From Prinia subflava (taxonomy: Eukaryota > Chordata > Aves > Passeriformes > Cisticolidae): DNA of 64,000 nt. The notes below the pieces were generated by a model. That model ran no database searches, had not been told where the DNA came from, and saw only the letters and a list, made by a program, of their open reading frames with translations. Below are positions 23,720 to 35,700 of the stretch, piece by piece (position 1 is the first letter of the stretch; each line of letters opens with the position of its first letter). The stretch lies in NCBI RefSeq assembly GCF_021018805.1, contig NC_086248.1:49543485-49607484 (forward strand), read 5' to 3'. The translations under genes were made by a program, and so were the position numbers.

Positions 23720-26700
23720 AAGGTCCAGAGCAGCACAGGTAGCTAAAACAAAAGCTTTTTTTTCACCTGCTCTGAAATATGTGCAAAAAACATTTGAAAT
23801 GGCTTCTGCAAACGACATAGCATGGTTTTTTGAAGTTGGTAGTAATAGTAGTATGAATTCCAGTTTGTTTGCATTTAAAGCAGAAAACTTTGCACAGCTA
23901 CGTCACAACAAGCCCTTCATCATTTATTATTTTGATAATCTTGAAATATTCTGCTTAAAAAAAACCTCTGTCAATTTATATACCAGAGATCTATGTGGTA
24001 ATGGTTACACAGTTGTGTATTACTTAGGAGAATTCCTGCTGATGCTTGTTATGGATAGCTCAAAGCACACCAAAACCACCAAAACAAACAGGAAACCCAC
24101 TCTAGCCCAAAGCAGAGTAAGAACAGTTTTCCCAACAAAATGCTTATTCACTGACATATTGCTTGGGACTATTCAAAGCCTTTTGTCTCTATGACCTTCT
24201 GTATATTCAGAAGTTTCCCTGTCTTAGGGAAACCACTGGTGACACCAGTTGGTCCTGACGAAACAACAAAATCACATATTCCTTTTTAATGAATTGAGGA
24301 AGATGAGTCCACTGCCACAAACTAGCATGTATTTCCAGGTCAAAAATTACATACCAAGGGAAGTCTGTGAGAAACTTCATTAGAGCATGGAGAAACAGAT
24401 ACAACCCCAGTAGACTGCTCCAGTAATCAATGTGACAGAATCCTCAACAAATGTAGAAATACGCTGCTGAAACTGAAACGCGCATTTCCCCAAGATGACA
24501 TATAGAGCTGGCAAAGTCATCAGCTAAACAGTGCCAAGGCTCTTTTTGCAATCAAGCACAGTCCAAGTTTGGTTCCCAATCATCTTCTAGCACTTACTCC
24601 AGACTGAATCTACAAGCACCTTGTAATGATTGGAATCCCATTTGCTGGGCTACCAACTTCACAACAAAAGGAACAGCACATAAAAGCTCAGTTATGGCTT
24701 ACAGTAGAGGAATTCACTCTGCTAGCTAAAAGTGATAATCCCTCATGTTAAAAAGTTTTATACTCCTGAAAAGTATGGTTTCATCAAAATGTGATGTAGG
24801 AAAAAAGTTGATATTAATAATTTTAATTTGCTGATCTGACAGGATTATAAAAAAAACCCCTAGCTTTGAGACGACATTTAAGAATAAAGTTTATGTGGCA
24901 ACAATGTTATCTGATGAATGTTATGGCTTTTCTTGCAATTAAAGTTTTACAGCTTTGTTTACCAATGTTTAGATATACACGCAGCTTACTTTCTTCCTTT
25001 TCTGCTTTGCAACAAAAATAGTTCTAGTAACTCTAAACTTGTCATTGCATTAAAACTTAATTTCCACCAACTTTTATATACATGGTATGATCAATCCAGT
25101 GTTTTCCTCATTAAAAAAATCCACAAAACTTGGTACACTAAAGGGAAAAGATGCACTTAAGCAATTTCCACCTATTATCTCTGCAATATTCTGACACAGT
25201 TTAGCACACCATGAAATCATACACTGGAATAAAGAGTTTCATACTGTGATATTTCCAACACTGCACAAAGCTAATATGTAGATATGCAATCTTCTGAAGC
25301 TTTCCTTATTATATGATCTCCAACAATTTTAAGGGCATGCTTTCATTTTAAATCTAATTTTTGGACTAGAACACAGCATGCACCTATATGGGTTCAGATA
25401 ACAGGATATATAATAGGCTCAGACTTTAAGAAATGCTGTTGCTATAAAAGAGTCTTTTAATTTAGATTTTACGGTCTCCAAGTTCAGTAAATGGGAAATG
25501 CTGTTGTGTGTTATAAGCATTTTTTTTTCTCTTAACACAGTCCTTATCACACATTTCCTTATTCAAAGATCAACTGTATATAAAAAACAATTAAATAATT
25601 AAGTGTATGGTGAAATATAAATTCTGCACAGTAAATGTTCTCATTAAAGCAATATTTCTTTGTTTCAGTGCATAAACTGAACTCCATAAACTGAAGAACT
25701 GTTAAAATCTGTTCATAGGAAATATGCAGGAAATTTTTTTTTTCAAAAATCATATATTAAATAACTCACATTAGCTATGAAAATGCATTTTCAGATGCAA
25801 CTCCATGATGTTACACAATAACCAAAGATCAGATTCTCCTTGGAGGTTTATTTCTTAAATGTACAAACATCACACCCACAGGTGAAGGATGCACCTTCTC
25901 TAAGAGGCATTCTACTCTTCCACAGCACATTTTCTGCACTTGCAAATCTGACCATGTCCTGGAGGACAATCACAGTGTAGCTGTAGATCTTCTACCCAAC
26001 ACTCTGAGCTTCCCTTAAAGTGCACAAGAAATTTTACTTTACGACCCATGGTTTACAACTGGAATGGAAAAGTCACATGACAGGCATTATAATTTGGGGA
26101 GCAAAGTATAAGCAAAACCACTGAGTTCAGTCAACTTCAGACTACTAAGGAAGCAGAGACTCTTAAGCTTGAAAGTAATTAACCTTGGAACAGCTTTTGA
26201 GGGGTGCCACATTATACTTTCCATTAGTCTTCAGAGTAAACAAATAGAAAATTTGTCTGATTTTTCAAAAATTAACTCTGAATTAGAGTTAGTTTCTATG
26301 GTGAACTGTCTTTATTAGTCTGTGAGGACATATAAACTTATTTGTAGTATATTATTAAGTCCAACAGCTGTTCCTGAACCATCAGTCCTCAAAATCAACT
26401 CAGAAAATTGTTACTGCCTATTTCTACCTCATTAGTAATAGGCTGGTAGAAGGGGAGGCTACAGAGTGCAGCTATCTTAAAGGTGCACAAAGCTGACGTA
26501 CATTAACAGTTGAAAGCAAAGTTTGTTGTATTTTCTGTTCATGGCAACAGTAGTTTTAAAGCAAAATAATGATACACTAATTTTTTTCAGTCCTAGAAAA
26601 ACCACTACATTTCCATCTGGATATATATGTATTAAAAGCAAAAAAGCAAAAGTAATCCTCACTAAAAGGAAAAGAAAAACCTTTCTTTAGAGCTGTGGCT

Positions 26701-27635
26701 TTTGCCCCTTTTGTATATCATCAGCTTCCTCTTATGGCTTCTACTCTATCTCATAGATATATATTCCACTTAGGATTGCAGTTTTCTTGGTTTCTCAGAA
26801 ATAATAAAACACCAGTTCCCAGGTACATGTGATCTCTGAAAAAAAACAAAGGCCACAGCAGAATGATGCTCAGGTTTCTGTAACAAACAGGTGTCAAGAC
26901 AGAAAGAACCACTCATTTCTTCATTGCTTCTGGCATCTCTCCTCCTTACAGGCGTAACTTCTGTCAGAAAGACAGGAGGACAGGGAGGGACAGCAGGAGG
27001 TGACTCTAAGAGCCAAAGGCTCACTGCTCCTGCACATGCTTTAACCTTCTCTGGCTCCTTCACAACCACATCTCACTGCTCACTTGAGGAAACAAAATAG
27101 ATCCCATTTCAAGGCCCAGCAACATGACTCCAGATCATGCCAATGAAAGTGCCTGCTAAGGCCATCAGGAATTTCTTCCATACAGATGTAAAAGTTATAA
27201 GTGAAACAAAAAACAAAATGAAACAAAACAAAAAGCCAGTTTTAGGCAAAATGTCAAATCTCAAAAACCTGGAAAGGTGCAGCACTGTTTTTGAATCAGT
27301 CAAAGATAAATAATGCTTGTGGTTCCCCCTGCTGGCTCTGTCCTCCAAACACAGCTCAGTAGCAATGCCTGCATGGATGAAAGGTTTTGAAGTAACTGTA
27401 ATAACACATACAGGGCTTCACCTGTTTCAAACATTTAACTTTACCTTTGAACTGTATTTAAACATGATCAGAGGGAGAAGGCACTTCTGAGACATGAAGG
27501 ACAAAAGCTGGGAGTTGTTTTGATCTAAACAGAAATATATTTCTAAGACATCCATCCTAAACAACGTGTTGTAAAGGCACATATAAGATGATAAAGAAAT
27601 GTGTCTAAATGAAGTCAGTAAGTAAATAAACCTTA

Positions 27636-28155
27636 CTCTACTGTTGTGAGACCCTGTCTGGAGTACTGCACACAGTTCTGGTGTGCCCGACATAAAGAAG
27701 AATGTTGGAGCCACTCCAAAGAAGGCCACAAAGATGGTAAGAGGACTGGAGCACCTCCTCTATGAAAACAGGCTGAGGAAGATGGGGCTGCTTAGCCTGG
27801 AGAAGACAAGGTTGCATAGAAACCCCCCAGCAACCATCAGGTATCTGAAGGGGGCCTATTGGAGCTCCTTCACAGGAACTGTAGTGATAGGATATGGAGT
27901 AATGGGTACAAACTGAAAAAGGGGGCATTTAAGGCTGAGTATCAGGAAGAAATTCTTTACTATGAGAGTGTTAAGACACAAACAAGTTGCTCAGGGAAGT
28001 TATGGATTCCCCAACCCCGGCAATGTCCAAGGCCCGGCTGGATAAGGCTTTCAGCTACCTGGTCTAGTGAGAGGCGTCCCTGCCCATGGCAGAGTGGGTT
28101 GGGGCTAGATGATCTTTAAGGTCCCTTCCAACTCTTAATATTTTGTCATTCTGTA
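27636..28155 (+). mobile_element. CR1 LINE fragment, 3' part
   Basis: About 520 bases match the CR1 3' region in order: 'gtctggagtactgcacacag', 'gaaaacaggctgaggaagat', 'ggtatctgaagggggcctat', 'aggaagaaattctttactat' and 'aaggtcccttccaactctta', ending 'gtcattctgta'. The copy is 5'-truncated with decayed frames. Its sequence differs from the 20-kb copy, which suggests another subfamily or age. It lies in CEP85L intron 3, on the strand opposite to CEP85L. Confidence 0.93.
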
Positions 28156-28194
28156 TATTTAAATCCAAGAAGAGAACCACCAGGAACAGTGATC

Positions 28195-28465
28195 GCAAAT
28201 CTCACAGACAGCACCACTGGCAGCTGCAGCCAGCTACACATCTCGGGTGTTTGGGAAGATTTGAATGAATGGACAGACCAAGCTCCCTCATGGTAGGTAC
28301 TCTGCTGTCACTTCCCAAACCCCTCGTGTGCTCCTCAGTGCCACCAGCAGGTGCCAGCTCCCAGAGTCCAGCTGGCAGTGCCCTGGAGCCAGCCTCAGAA
28401 CTGGGCCAGTCTCTGTCACTTCAGTTCTGAGAGGACCCCATCAGCCTCTGCTCCCTACCTGGGGA
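28195..28465. other. GC-richer islet of unknown role after a CR1
   Basis: About 270 bases directly right of the 27.6-28.2 kb CR1 copy are much richer in G and C than the flanks and contain many CAGCTGG/CAGCAGG-type words. A 77-residue open frame on plus resembles nothing I know. It may be a decayed repeat or unique sequence; no gene can be supported. Confidence 0.3.
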
Positions 28466-29695
28466 ACTGATCAGCATCAGAATCTTCAAAGTGCTTAGAG
28501 AAAGATGAGAGTTTCTGCAGCAATAAAGGCAAAGGGTGGCTACCTGTAACAATGTCAGGTTTTTAGACAAACTGTTAGTTTGGCCATATTACTTGGCTTC
28601 AATTTTCCAAACTTAAAAACAAAAAACTCAACAGAAACCAACTCCATAAAAACCCAACCCAACAAACACCACCGAAAACCAAAATCAGATCATCATTAAG
28701 GGCAGAACTAGATGTTAAGAATCTCTAAACTTGTCATTCTTTCCATCAATGTACAACAGAAGGAACAAAACTTGAGCACAACTCTTTGTAAATTACCTTG
28801 TGTACCTCAGGCTGAAGAAAACAGGAAATCTGAACATACAGCTAGACTATGTCTGCTCAGATAATATCCTAGTCTAACCCTAAAGTGCCTTTCAGAAAAA
28901 TTTATGTATTGTAAACTGGTATTTTTTTTGTCAAGTCAAGCCAAACTTACTACACAGGTAAACACGAACATGTAGATCTTAAATCTGGATCTAGATGCCT
29001 TCCTTTACAAACTGTACTTCCCCATTAGGGGGAGAGCTGGAAACAAAGACTGAATTGTCATGTTAGAAGGGGTTACCTGTCTCTTAAAACTATGTGCTTG
29101 ATAGTCTCAATATGAAAATATTTCATGTATGATGCATCAACCACGTATACTATCTTATTTAAATAAACCAGATTTATTGACTGCTGTTACTTGATTTTTA
29201 TTAGTTAAAAAATAAGTAGTAATACTGAGTTTTTAAGTACTAGGCATAAGGAGAGTGAATATTCATTCACCCTTGCACTACACAGAAGTCATTCTTATTT
29301 TGCTGAATGCATAAATGCAGCCTCTTTGTAAGCCCATTCAAGTCAACATACCTTCACATTTCCCCCACTATGCAGTTACTCTAAAACTACTGCAAAGACT
29401 ACTTGATCAACCTCTTTCTGTGCCCAGCTTCAGATAAAGACAAATTAATCCCATGCGGACAGGCACAGTGAATCCAAGTAAACTGTATGTAGGATGACAG
29501 TAGAAATAAAAGAAAACCCAAAAAACAACTAATATTGAGAAAGAAGCAGCAACAGCCCAAATCAAACCTTAAAAATACCATCACCTGGTTAGGAGGACCT
29601 GTTCCCTTTCCTATTTCATTAAAAACTGCCTGTTATTCCTCAGGTATAACACAGGATGCCACATGATGGCAGCAAACACCAAGCTTTATCCTCAC

Positions 29696-30462
29696 CTGCA
29701 CAGGCTGGTCAGCTGCTCCTCTGAAGTCCTCGAGCTGCTGCATGTGCCATGCAGCCACGCCGTAGGGCTCCTCAGCAGCCCTGCAGTCCAGGGGGTTTGC
29801 CCGCAGCTGCTCCTTGAGCCACATCTGAGTCCTCACTGCGGGCTGTATGGGAGCGCCACTCACAGCCTGCTGCCCCAGCGTCGCGTATCTCTGCCCAAAC
29901 GCTTCGCAGCCGCCTGCCGGAGCTTTGCTTTCAGGTAAGGCACTGTAGGTCAAGTCTAAGGCATGTCTCCTACTTGGGGAATCTGAAACAAAGTCGTCTT
30001 TGCTGCACGTTTCAAACTTGTATTTGCAGTCCAGTAGAGAAGATCGTTTTTTCCCCATTTCTTTGTCCTCAATTTTTAGCAACTCCATGCTGTCATGCAA
30101 ACAACCTGGCCCATTTGTCCTTAACTGAGGTGGCACAGCTTTGTCTGTACCAGCCCTGTATTCCACCGAATGACTACTTCCATCCTGGCTGAAATTATTT
30201 GGTGAGCTGAGTTTAGACAAAGAGGACCATTTTCTTACAGGTCTTGCATCTTTCATATCAAGAGAATTGTCCAGGGCTCCCGGACTTCTGCCTCCTCCTG
30301 ACCGTACAAAGCTTGTACTCCATTTTGAGCCATCAGACTTGAAAGCTTCCCTGTGTTTGGAAAGTGAAGAGCTGGCACCAGACAGCATCACATGGGCAGT
30401 GGGAATAGAAACCAGGGATCGGCTGGGCTTAAATGATGATGTACCACTTGAAGTTGAATGAT
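29696..30462 (-). CDS. CEP85L: CEP85L exon 3 (large coding exon)
   Basis: CEP85L is a centrosomal, pericentriolar coiled-coil protein. This 767-base exon encodes about 255 residues of its serine-rich N-terminal half, before the coiled coils. It is bounded by an acceptor (cttcacAG, exon from 30462) and a donor (gtgCAG|GTGAGG, exon to 29696). It enters in phase 1, completing a split Asp codon, and leaves in phase 0. I recognise the protein by blocks shared with human CEP85[92 protein letters not shown] and [16 protein letters not shown]. Between these blocks the sequence drifts and is rich in Ser and Gly, as expected of a disordered region. There are no stops or frameshifts. The open frame runs on past both splice sites, but those residues (before DHSTS and after QPVQ) are intronic. 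The protein is partial: exon 1 and everything after exon 3 lie outside the window. Confidence 0.97.
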
Positions 30463-31020
30463 CTGTGAAGAGAAATTTATCACGTAAATAAGAGCAACAC
30501 AAAGCTCACTAAACATTAGTTCAGATAGGACAAAATATCAAATTCAAGGTGAAATGTAAAAATAGAAGGAAAGAGGTTTCTTGACAAAATAGGGCCTTCT
30601 AGATTGTTCTAAACCATGAGAAAGAAAACTAATTACAGTGGAAGATTTTCAAGTTTATTTTGCTCAGGTGTCATGATTACAAAAACAAAAAAGTGCACTA
30701 AGCATTGGCAACAGCAGCTTCAGATAGAATTCTCAGCCTGTGAGCTCAAGAAACCATTCCCAGCTTTAAGGTGGCAGGATGGATTTCTCCCCCACCCCAC
30801 ATAATATTAAGGAGCTTCTACACCACAAGCAGTAGACATGTTCAGGAGCCCCAAGACTGGTTCCTCTTCCATCACCCCCCTTCTCATTTTTTGAAGGCAA
30901 AACAATTCAGGAAAAGCACTTTGTAAAATGGCAGTGCTGTAGACAAGGCAATTTAATAATGGTCAGCTGGACAGAGTTATTCACCCATTCTTCATCTCAC
31001 CAATTTCCAAGTATGCTTCC

Positions 31021-31541
31021 TGTGCTGTGTGTGGCTGGGAAAGAGTTAATGTCGTCCACAGTGCCTGGTATCAGGCTGTTTTGATTTGTTCTGGAGATTG
31101 TGCTAGTATTTAGGGATATTTTAGTGCCTGGTAAGCAGTCCTTACACATAGTCAAGGCCTTTTCTGCTTCTCACCTCACCAGCAAGGGGGCTGGTGGTGC
31201 ACAAGGAGCTGGGAGGGGACACAGCTGGAAGAGCTGACCCCAACTGACCAAATGGATATTCTGTATTTTATAGCACCATGCTCAGCAATAAAACTAGGTG
31301 GAAGGCTGGTTTGGGACACTACTGCTCAGGCAACAGTCAGCTGGTGGTGACCAACTGTTTACACTTGCAGCCTTTCTTGGTTTTTATTTCTGTTACTTTT
31401 CCAACAATATTTTTCTTCTTTTCAATTATTAAAACTGTTTTTATCTCAACCCATGAGTTTTTTGCCTTTTACACTTCCAATTCTCTCCCCCATCCCACCA
31501 GGGGTGGGGGCAGAGGGAGTGAGGAAGCAGCTGTGTATTTA
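31021..31541 (+). mobile_element. Degenerate solo LTR of an avian endogenous retrovirus family
   Basis: The segment begins 'tgtgctgtgtgtggctggga'. It contains 'agtcaaggccttttctgctt', 'gctgggaggggacacagctg', 'ctgaccccaactgaccaaat' and 'caccatgctcagcaataaaa', then near the end 'tatctcaacccatgagtttt' and 'ctctcccccatcccaccagg'. I recognise this order from an LTR family widespread in bird genomes. It is 5'-3' on plus, antisense to CEP85L. The terminal 'ccagcacgaca'-type end is eroded, and no gag, pol or env sequence lies beside it, so it is a solo LTR relic without coding capacity. Confidence 0.85.
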
Positions 31542-32609
31542 CAGAACCAAATACACCACCACAGAGAAACTGCGTGTGTCAATTTATAAAATCTTTTCCA
31601 AGTCAAAATATCAAGAATAGAGAAATCAGAAAGGTGATATTAAGGAGAGAACAGTAGAGCAAAGATGACAGGGGTGATGGAGAAGTTCCTGGGAACTGCC
31701 TGAGAGCTCTCACACACCCAGCAACGTGTGCTCAGCATGTCACAGGCTGTGGGCTACCAGAAATAAACACTTAATTCCCTCATTAGAGGATCAGCTCCCA
31801 CCAAGTCAGGTTCATGGCAGATAGACAGAATGAAATCGCTCTAATTAAAAGATTCTTCAGGTGTCCCTTCTGCCAAAAAGCAAACCAGATACATTCTTCT
31901 TATTGCTTTTATCCTAACCTAGAGAGTACCTCTTTTTCTGAGATTTGTCAGCAGCTACACATGAATTCATACTAGGATGATTTAAAAGTAAAAAAAAATT
32001 GCTCTACAACTGGCATAACCAGTTTGATGGCTACACTAGGTTACTGTGATTTGGTAAAAGCAAGAACACATTTATTAGTTATGCACACTTTGAAAGCAGG
32101 TATTTAACTCAATATACCACACCACAGACAGGGAAAGGAAGAGAGCTTCCAATAGTGCAACAACTTTCAAAAACGTTACCACTTATTTTTCCACATATCC
32201 TAACAAAAATATCCCTACCTGCAACTTGAATATTCCTTCTTATTTGGGATCAGACTTCCTCACTTCTTGCACTTGCAGCTCAACACAAAATAATATAGTC
32301 CTACTGTCACACTCCTCATGAGGAAAATGCATTATGGCCCACCAAAGAATAAACAGTTGCCTATTTATTACATTTACACCAAGGAAGGGAGGGTATCTTG
32401 CTGAAGCCTTCCTGCCTCCCAAAGAGTCCCTGCCCCAGCACTTACCCTCCCGTTTCAGTATGAAAGCTCATGCCACAGTTTCTTGCCTCTACGCAGCCGC
32501 CTACTTCCATAGTGGTTACAGAACACTGCTCTCTGTAAGACTTGGCAAAACTGTCAGAGCTGGTTGAAGTGAACCAACAGTTTAAGAGCTGCTCATAGGG
32601 TGCTGATGG

Positions 32610-32714
32610 TGGCCAGAGAACACACACAGGGCCTGTCCTGTGCAGGGCCAGGAGTGAGACTTGGATGATCCTCGTAGGGCCCTTCCAATTCAGGATATTC
32701 TCTGATTCTGTGAT
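32610..32714 (+). mobile_element. CR1 LINE 3' terminal fragment
   Basis: This is a short piece ending in the CR1 signature: 'gacttggatgatcctcgtag', then 'gcccttccaattcaggatat', then 'ctgattctgtga'. Only the last hundred or so bases are clear. The left boundary is uncertain and may extend to about 32560. Confidence 0.75.
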
Positions 32715-35700
32715 AAAGTTAAATGGAAAGTAGAACACTACCAGCTTGTTACCTGATTATTCATGCTGCTAATTTATGTGGGGGTAACATTTTTTGCATG
32801 CAAGACAAAAGATCCTCCTTCCTCCCTGCACTTCTTCCTTAAAAATCCTATACTGCAGAGAGAAACATTTTTATTGGCTGATTGCTCAAGAGGTGGGACA
32901 CGTTAAAGAGGAAGACAGAAGGCCACACAACCCCTTTTAAGCAGAAGGAATCAGTCTTCTTACCAAACACATCAGTGCCCACAGATATTGCAACACTGGA
33001 GATGGTGACAGCGAACACTACTCATGTCCACACTGTGATATGCACACACCATGTAACCTTTCTGCCTGTGCCAGGTACAGTATCAGTTTCTTTCAGCTCT
33101 GCCTCTGGTCTTCTCTCCTGGCACATCAGACACTTGCACGAAAAGCCACTACAAATTGGGTACAACTGGCTATGCTGCATAGCAGGGGTTGCTTCCAGTC
33201 CTGCCCTGCAATGGAAATAAAGATTCACAGCCACCCCTCTGAGGATGTCAAAGCAGTGGCAAGAGAGCAAGAGAGGTATGTGACCTGATGTGTGGAACTG
33301 AGTACAAACATATAGCATGAGATGGAAAGTGCAGGTAGGAATCCTGCTTTCGGAGAACATGCAGCAGAAGAGCAGGAAGAGACTGTCAGGGAAAGCAGGA
33401 ATAGAAACACACAGAAGAAAGAAATGCATCTCTTCTTGTACAGGTAACTCCTTAGCTTGAGGCTGCTGGCTTTGTAGCATTCAAGAAAACTAACCTTTGT
33501 ACTGAGTCTTACCCAGAAGCTGAATCTGACACAGCACAAAGTCAGTTCAGCAAAGGCAGCAGTCCCAGGCCTTCTCATATCCAAAGAAAATAAGAGTATA
33601 CTAGGATTCAAAAAGAACTGACCTATGTTTTAGGCTATGCAGCTTTATGGGAGTAGAAATGTTATATGTGCAAGAGAAAGGTAAAAAAAATCTGTATACA
33701 TATATCTGTAAAACTTAAAACAATAAAAAATATATAACAGTATTTAATACAGCATTTTTCATCTAAAATGCTGACTTAATGTTACATGGTCTTCAAACTA
33801 AAATGAAAACCAATAATAATTAGAAATACATTATCTCCTTCATTTATTAGATTACAGACTTACTAATATGTGCTAGATTTTTTATTTTTCCTTCTTCTAA
33901 ATTTAAGTCAATTAAAAATTAATTAGTTTTGAGTTAAGATTTAAACTTCTTTTCCTCACTTCCAATTCTAAACTCTTCAAGCAGATTTGAACTTGGAATG
34001 CCACTTATACCCAAGTACAACTGATGGATGTCTCCAATAATTTGTCTCAGAGAAACACAGTAATTTTGGCTTCAAGTTGTCCTAATTAGTCTTCCCATTA
34101 ATGCTTACTGAAACATATGAGAAAATTCACACTTTTTCCTAGAGCATATTGCTCAAGTCTGCCTTGCCTGCAGGCTCAGCTGGAAAGAAAAGCCGTCTGC
34201 CTTCGGAAACATCTCCCAACACAAAAAGCAGGAAACTCATCGATTTCATTGAAAACAGGAGAGAATACAGAAAGCATCATGAAGCTTAAAGAGACACGAC
34301 TGCTCCTGTAGGCACAGAAATAAGCTCCATCTGGCCAAATCCTGCCAAAGACTACCTTATCCAAGCAGCAGGTTTTTCCCTTCCATACAGGCAGGGGTAA
34401 GCAAATGCCAGTTCAGAACCGAAAGTGCTCTCTCCTTGGGATTACTTGGGGTTTACTTCACTGATCTGGTATTTATTTGAAGATTACAAACACTCTCAAA
34501 CATGGCTTGTGTGTCTCCAGAGTCTTTCAAAGCTTAAAATTGCTCTTTTTAATCAAAGCCAAAAGAGACAGGAGGATAAAAAAGATGCTACTCGTTTTCC
34601 TTTCAGCAGAAATAAGATTATATGACATTTTTTTCTTTTGAATTATCCTAATAACTTTTTTAGGGCCCACCACAAAACTCCCTGGAGCATTTTCCTAATA
34701 GGCATGACATTTTAATATCTCATCCAGTACTTCCAAGGCCACACAAATAAGAGAACTGAAAGCATGCTATTTTAAAAACACATTACAAGATTTCTACCAT
34801 ATAATAGCAGCAGATGGAATAAAAAAATGAAGAACGTTTCATATGGCTTTCTTACCATCTTGTGTTACACTTCTGAAATATTTAATTACTGCTTATCTGG
34901 CATAGAAAATAATGTAACAAATCAATTTTAGTCTTAATAAAAAACTAATCACAAAGAGAAAGCACACCAGGTATTTTCTTCTGAAAGAGTGGCAGAAGAA
35001 AGAAACTTCAATATAAAGTTATTGAACACCTCCTACTCGTTTGCATTTTTCTGTGCAATCCTTTTTAAATTACTGGAAGAAAAACATCTAAAGTCATTTC
35101 TCAGGCCGGACACACCACCCTCATGCAGCTACTAAAATCCTTATCTGCTGCCCAGCAGTCAGTCAAAACACACGAGTCAGAAAAGGTTCACTGTAACCCT
35201 AAACAACTTCTTAAGCTGCACAACTAAACCAGTGCTATGAGAGCTCCCATATAAGATACATCCCTGCATGGGACAAATTCTTCACTGTTCCAGACAACAT
35301 ATTATCAAACAATAGCAGAGTAATCAGCTAATACAGTTACCCAATATTCATCAAAATCAAAAAGTATTTGATACATTTGTTTACGGGATGCATGTGTATC
35401 TAATGCCACTGAAGAGTGGCAAACCTTCCTTGTGTGAAGGACTTTGAAATTTGATATTTTATCCAGGGTATAATTAGAATGTCCTGATCATGGATTAAAA
35501 CACCAGTATTAAAAACAGCTGACCTTCTCTTCTTGTCCTCCCTTCCCACCCACCCCACCAAAACACTGACATCGTTTACCCCAGTCCAGGAAAAAACTGA
35601 ACTATTCTTATTAACTGAGCTGAAGATAAACAGGGGAACTCTAGCCTCCATGATACAAATTGAAGGTCTTGAATCTGGCTGTGGAACAGAAATGAATCTT

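Larger units (their letters stand above)
1..29695 (-). other. CEP85L: CEP85L intron 3 (partial), containing PLN
   Basis: This region follows the exon 3 donor at 29695-29694 (GTGAGG on minus). It is mostly AT-rich with stops in all frames. It contains the plus-strand PLN gene, two CR1 fragments (19935-20530 and 27636-28155), the foldback element at 23577-23719, simple repeats, and GC-richer islets near 10.0-10.35, 14.2-14.6 and 28.2-28.5 kb. I looked for the next CEP85L exon, which should encode the start of the coiled coil (human KWESMLKIKEGLLRQKE), and did not find it, so exon 4 probably lies left of base 1. In 1-10000 I see only short low-complexity tracts and a 19-bp tandem duplication. 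Confidence 0.85.

Noticed and set aside
23631..24194. 187-residue open frame on plus
   Set aside because: It begins inside the foldback element and runs into AT-rich sequence; composition and content look random and no domain is visible.
31021..31541. Possible full provirus around the LTR
   Set aside because: No paired LTR at a suitable distance with internal genes and no gag, pol or env-like frames nearby; treated as a solo LTR relic.
33022..33611. Overlapping 152- and 128-residue open frames on minus, with 112 and 82 on plus
   Set aside because: Four overlapping frames in one spot with no recognisable protein; considered chance in intron 2.
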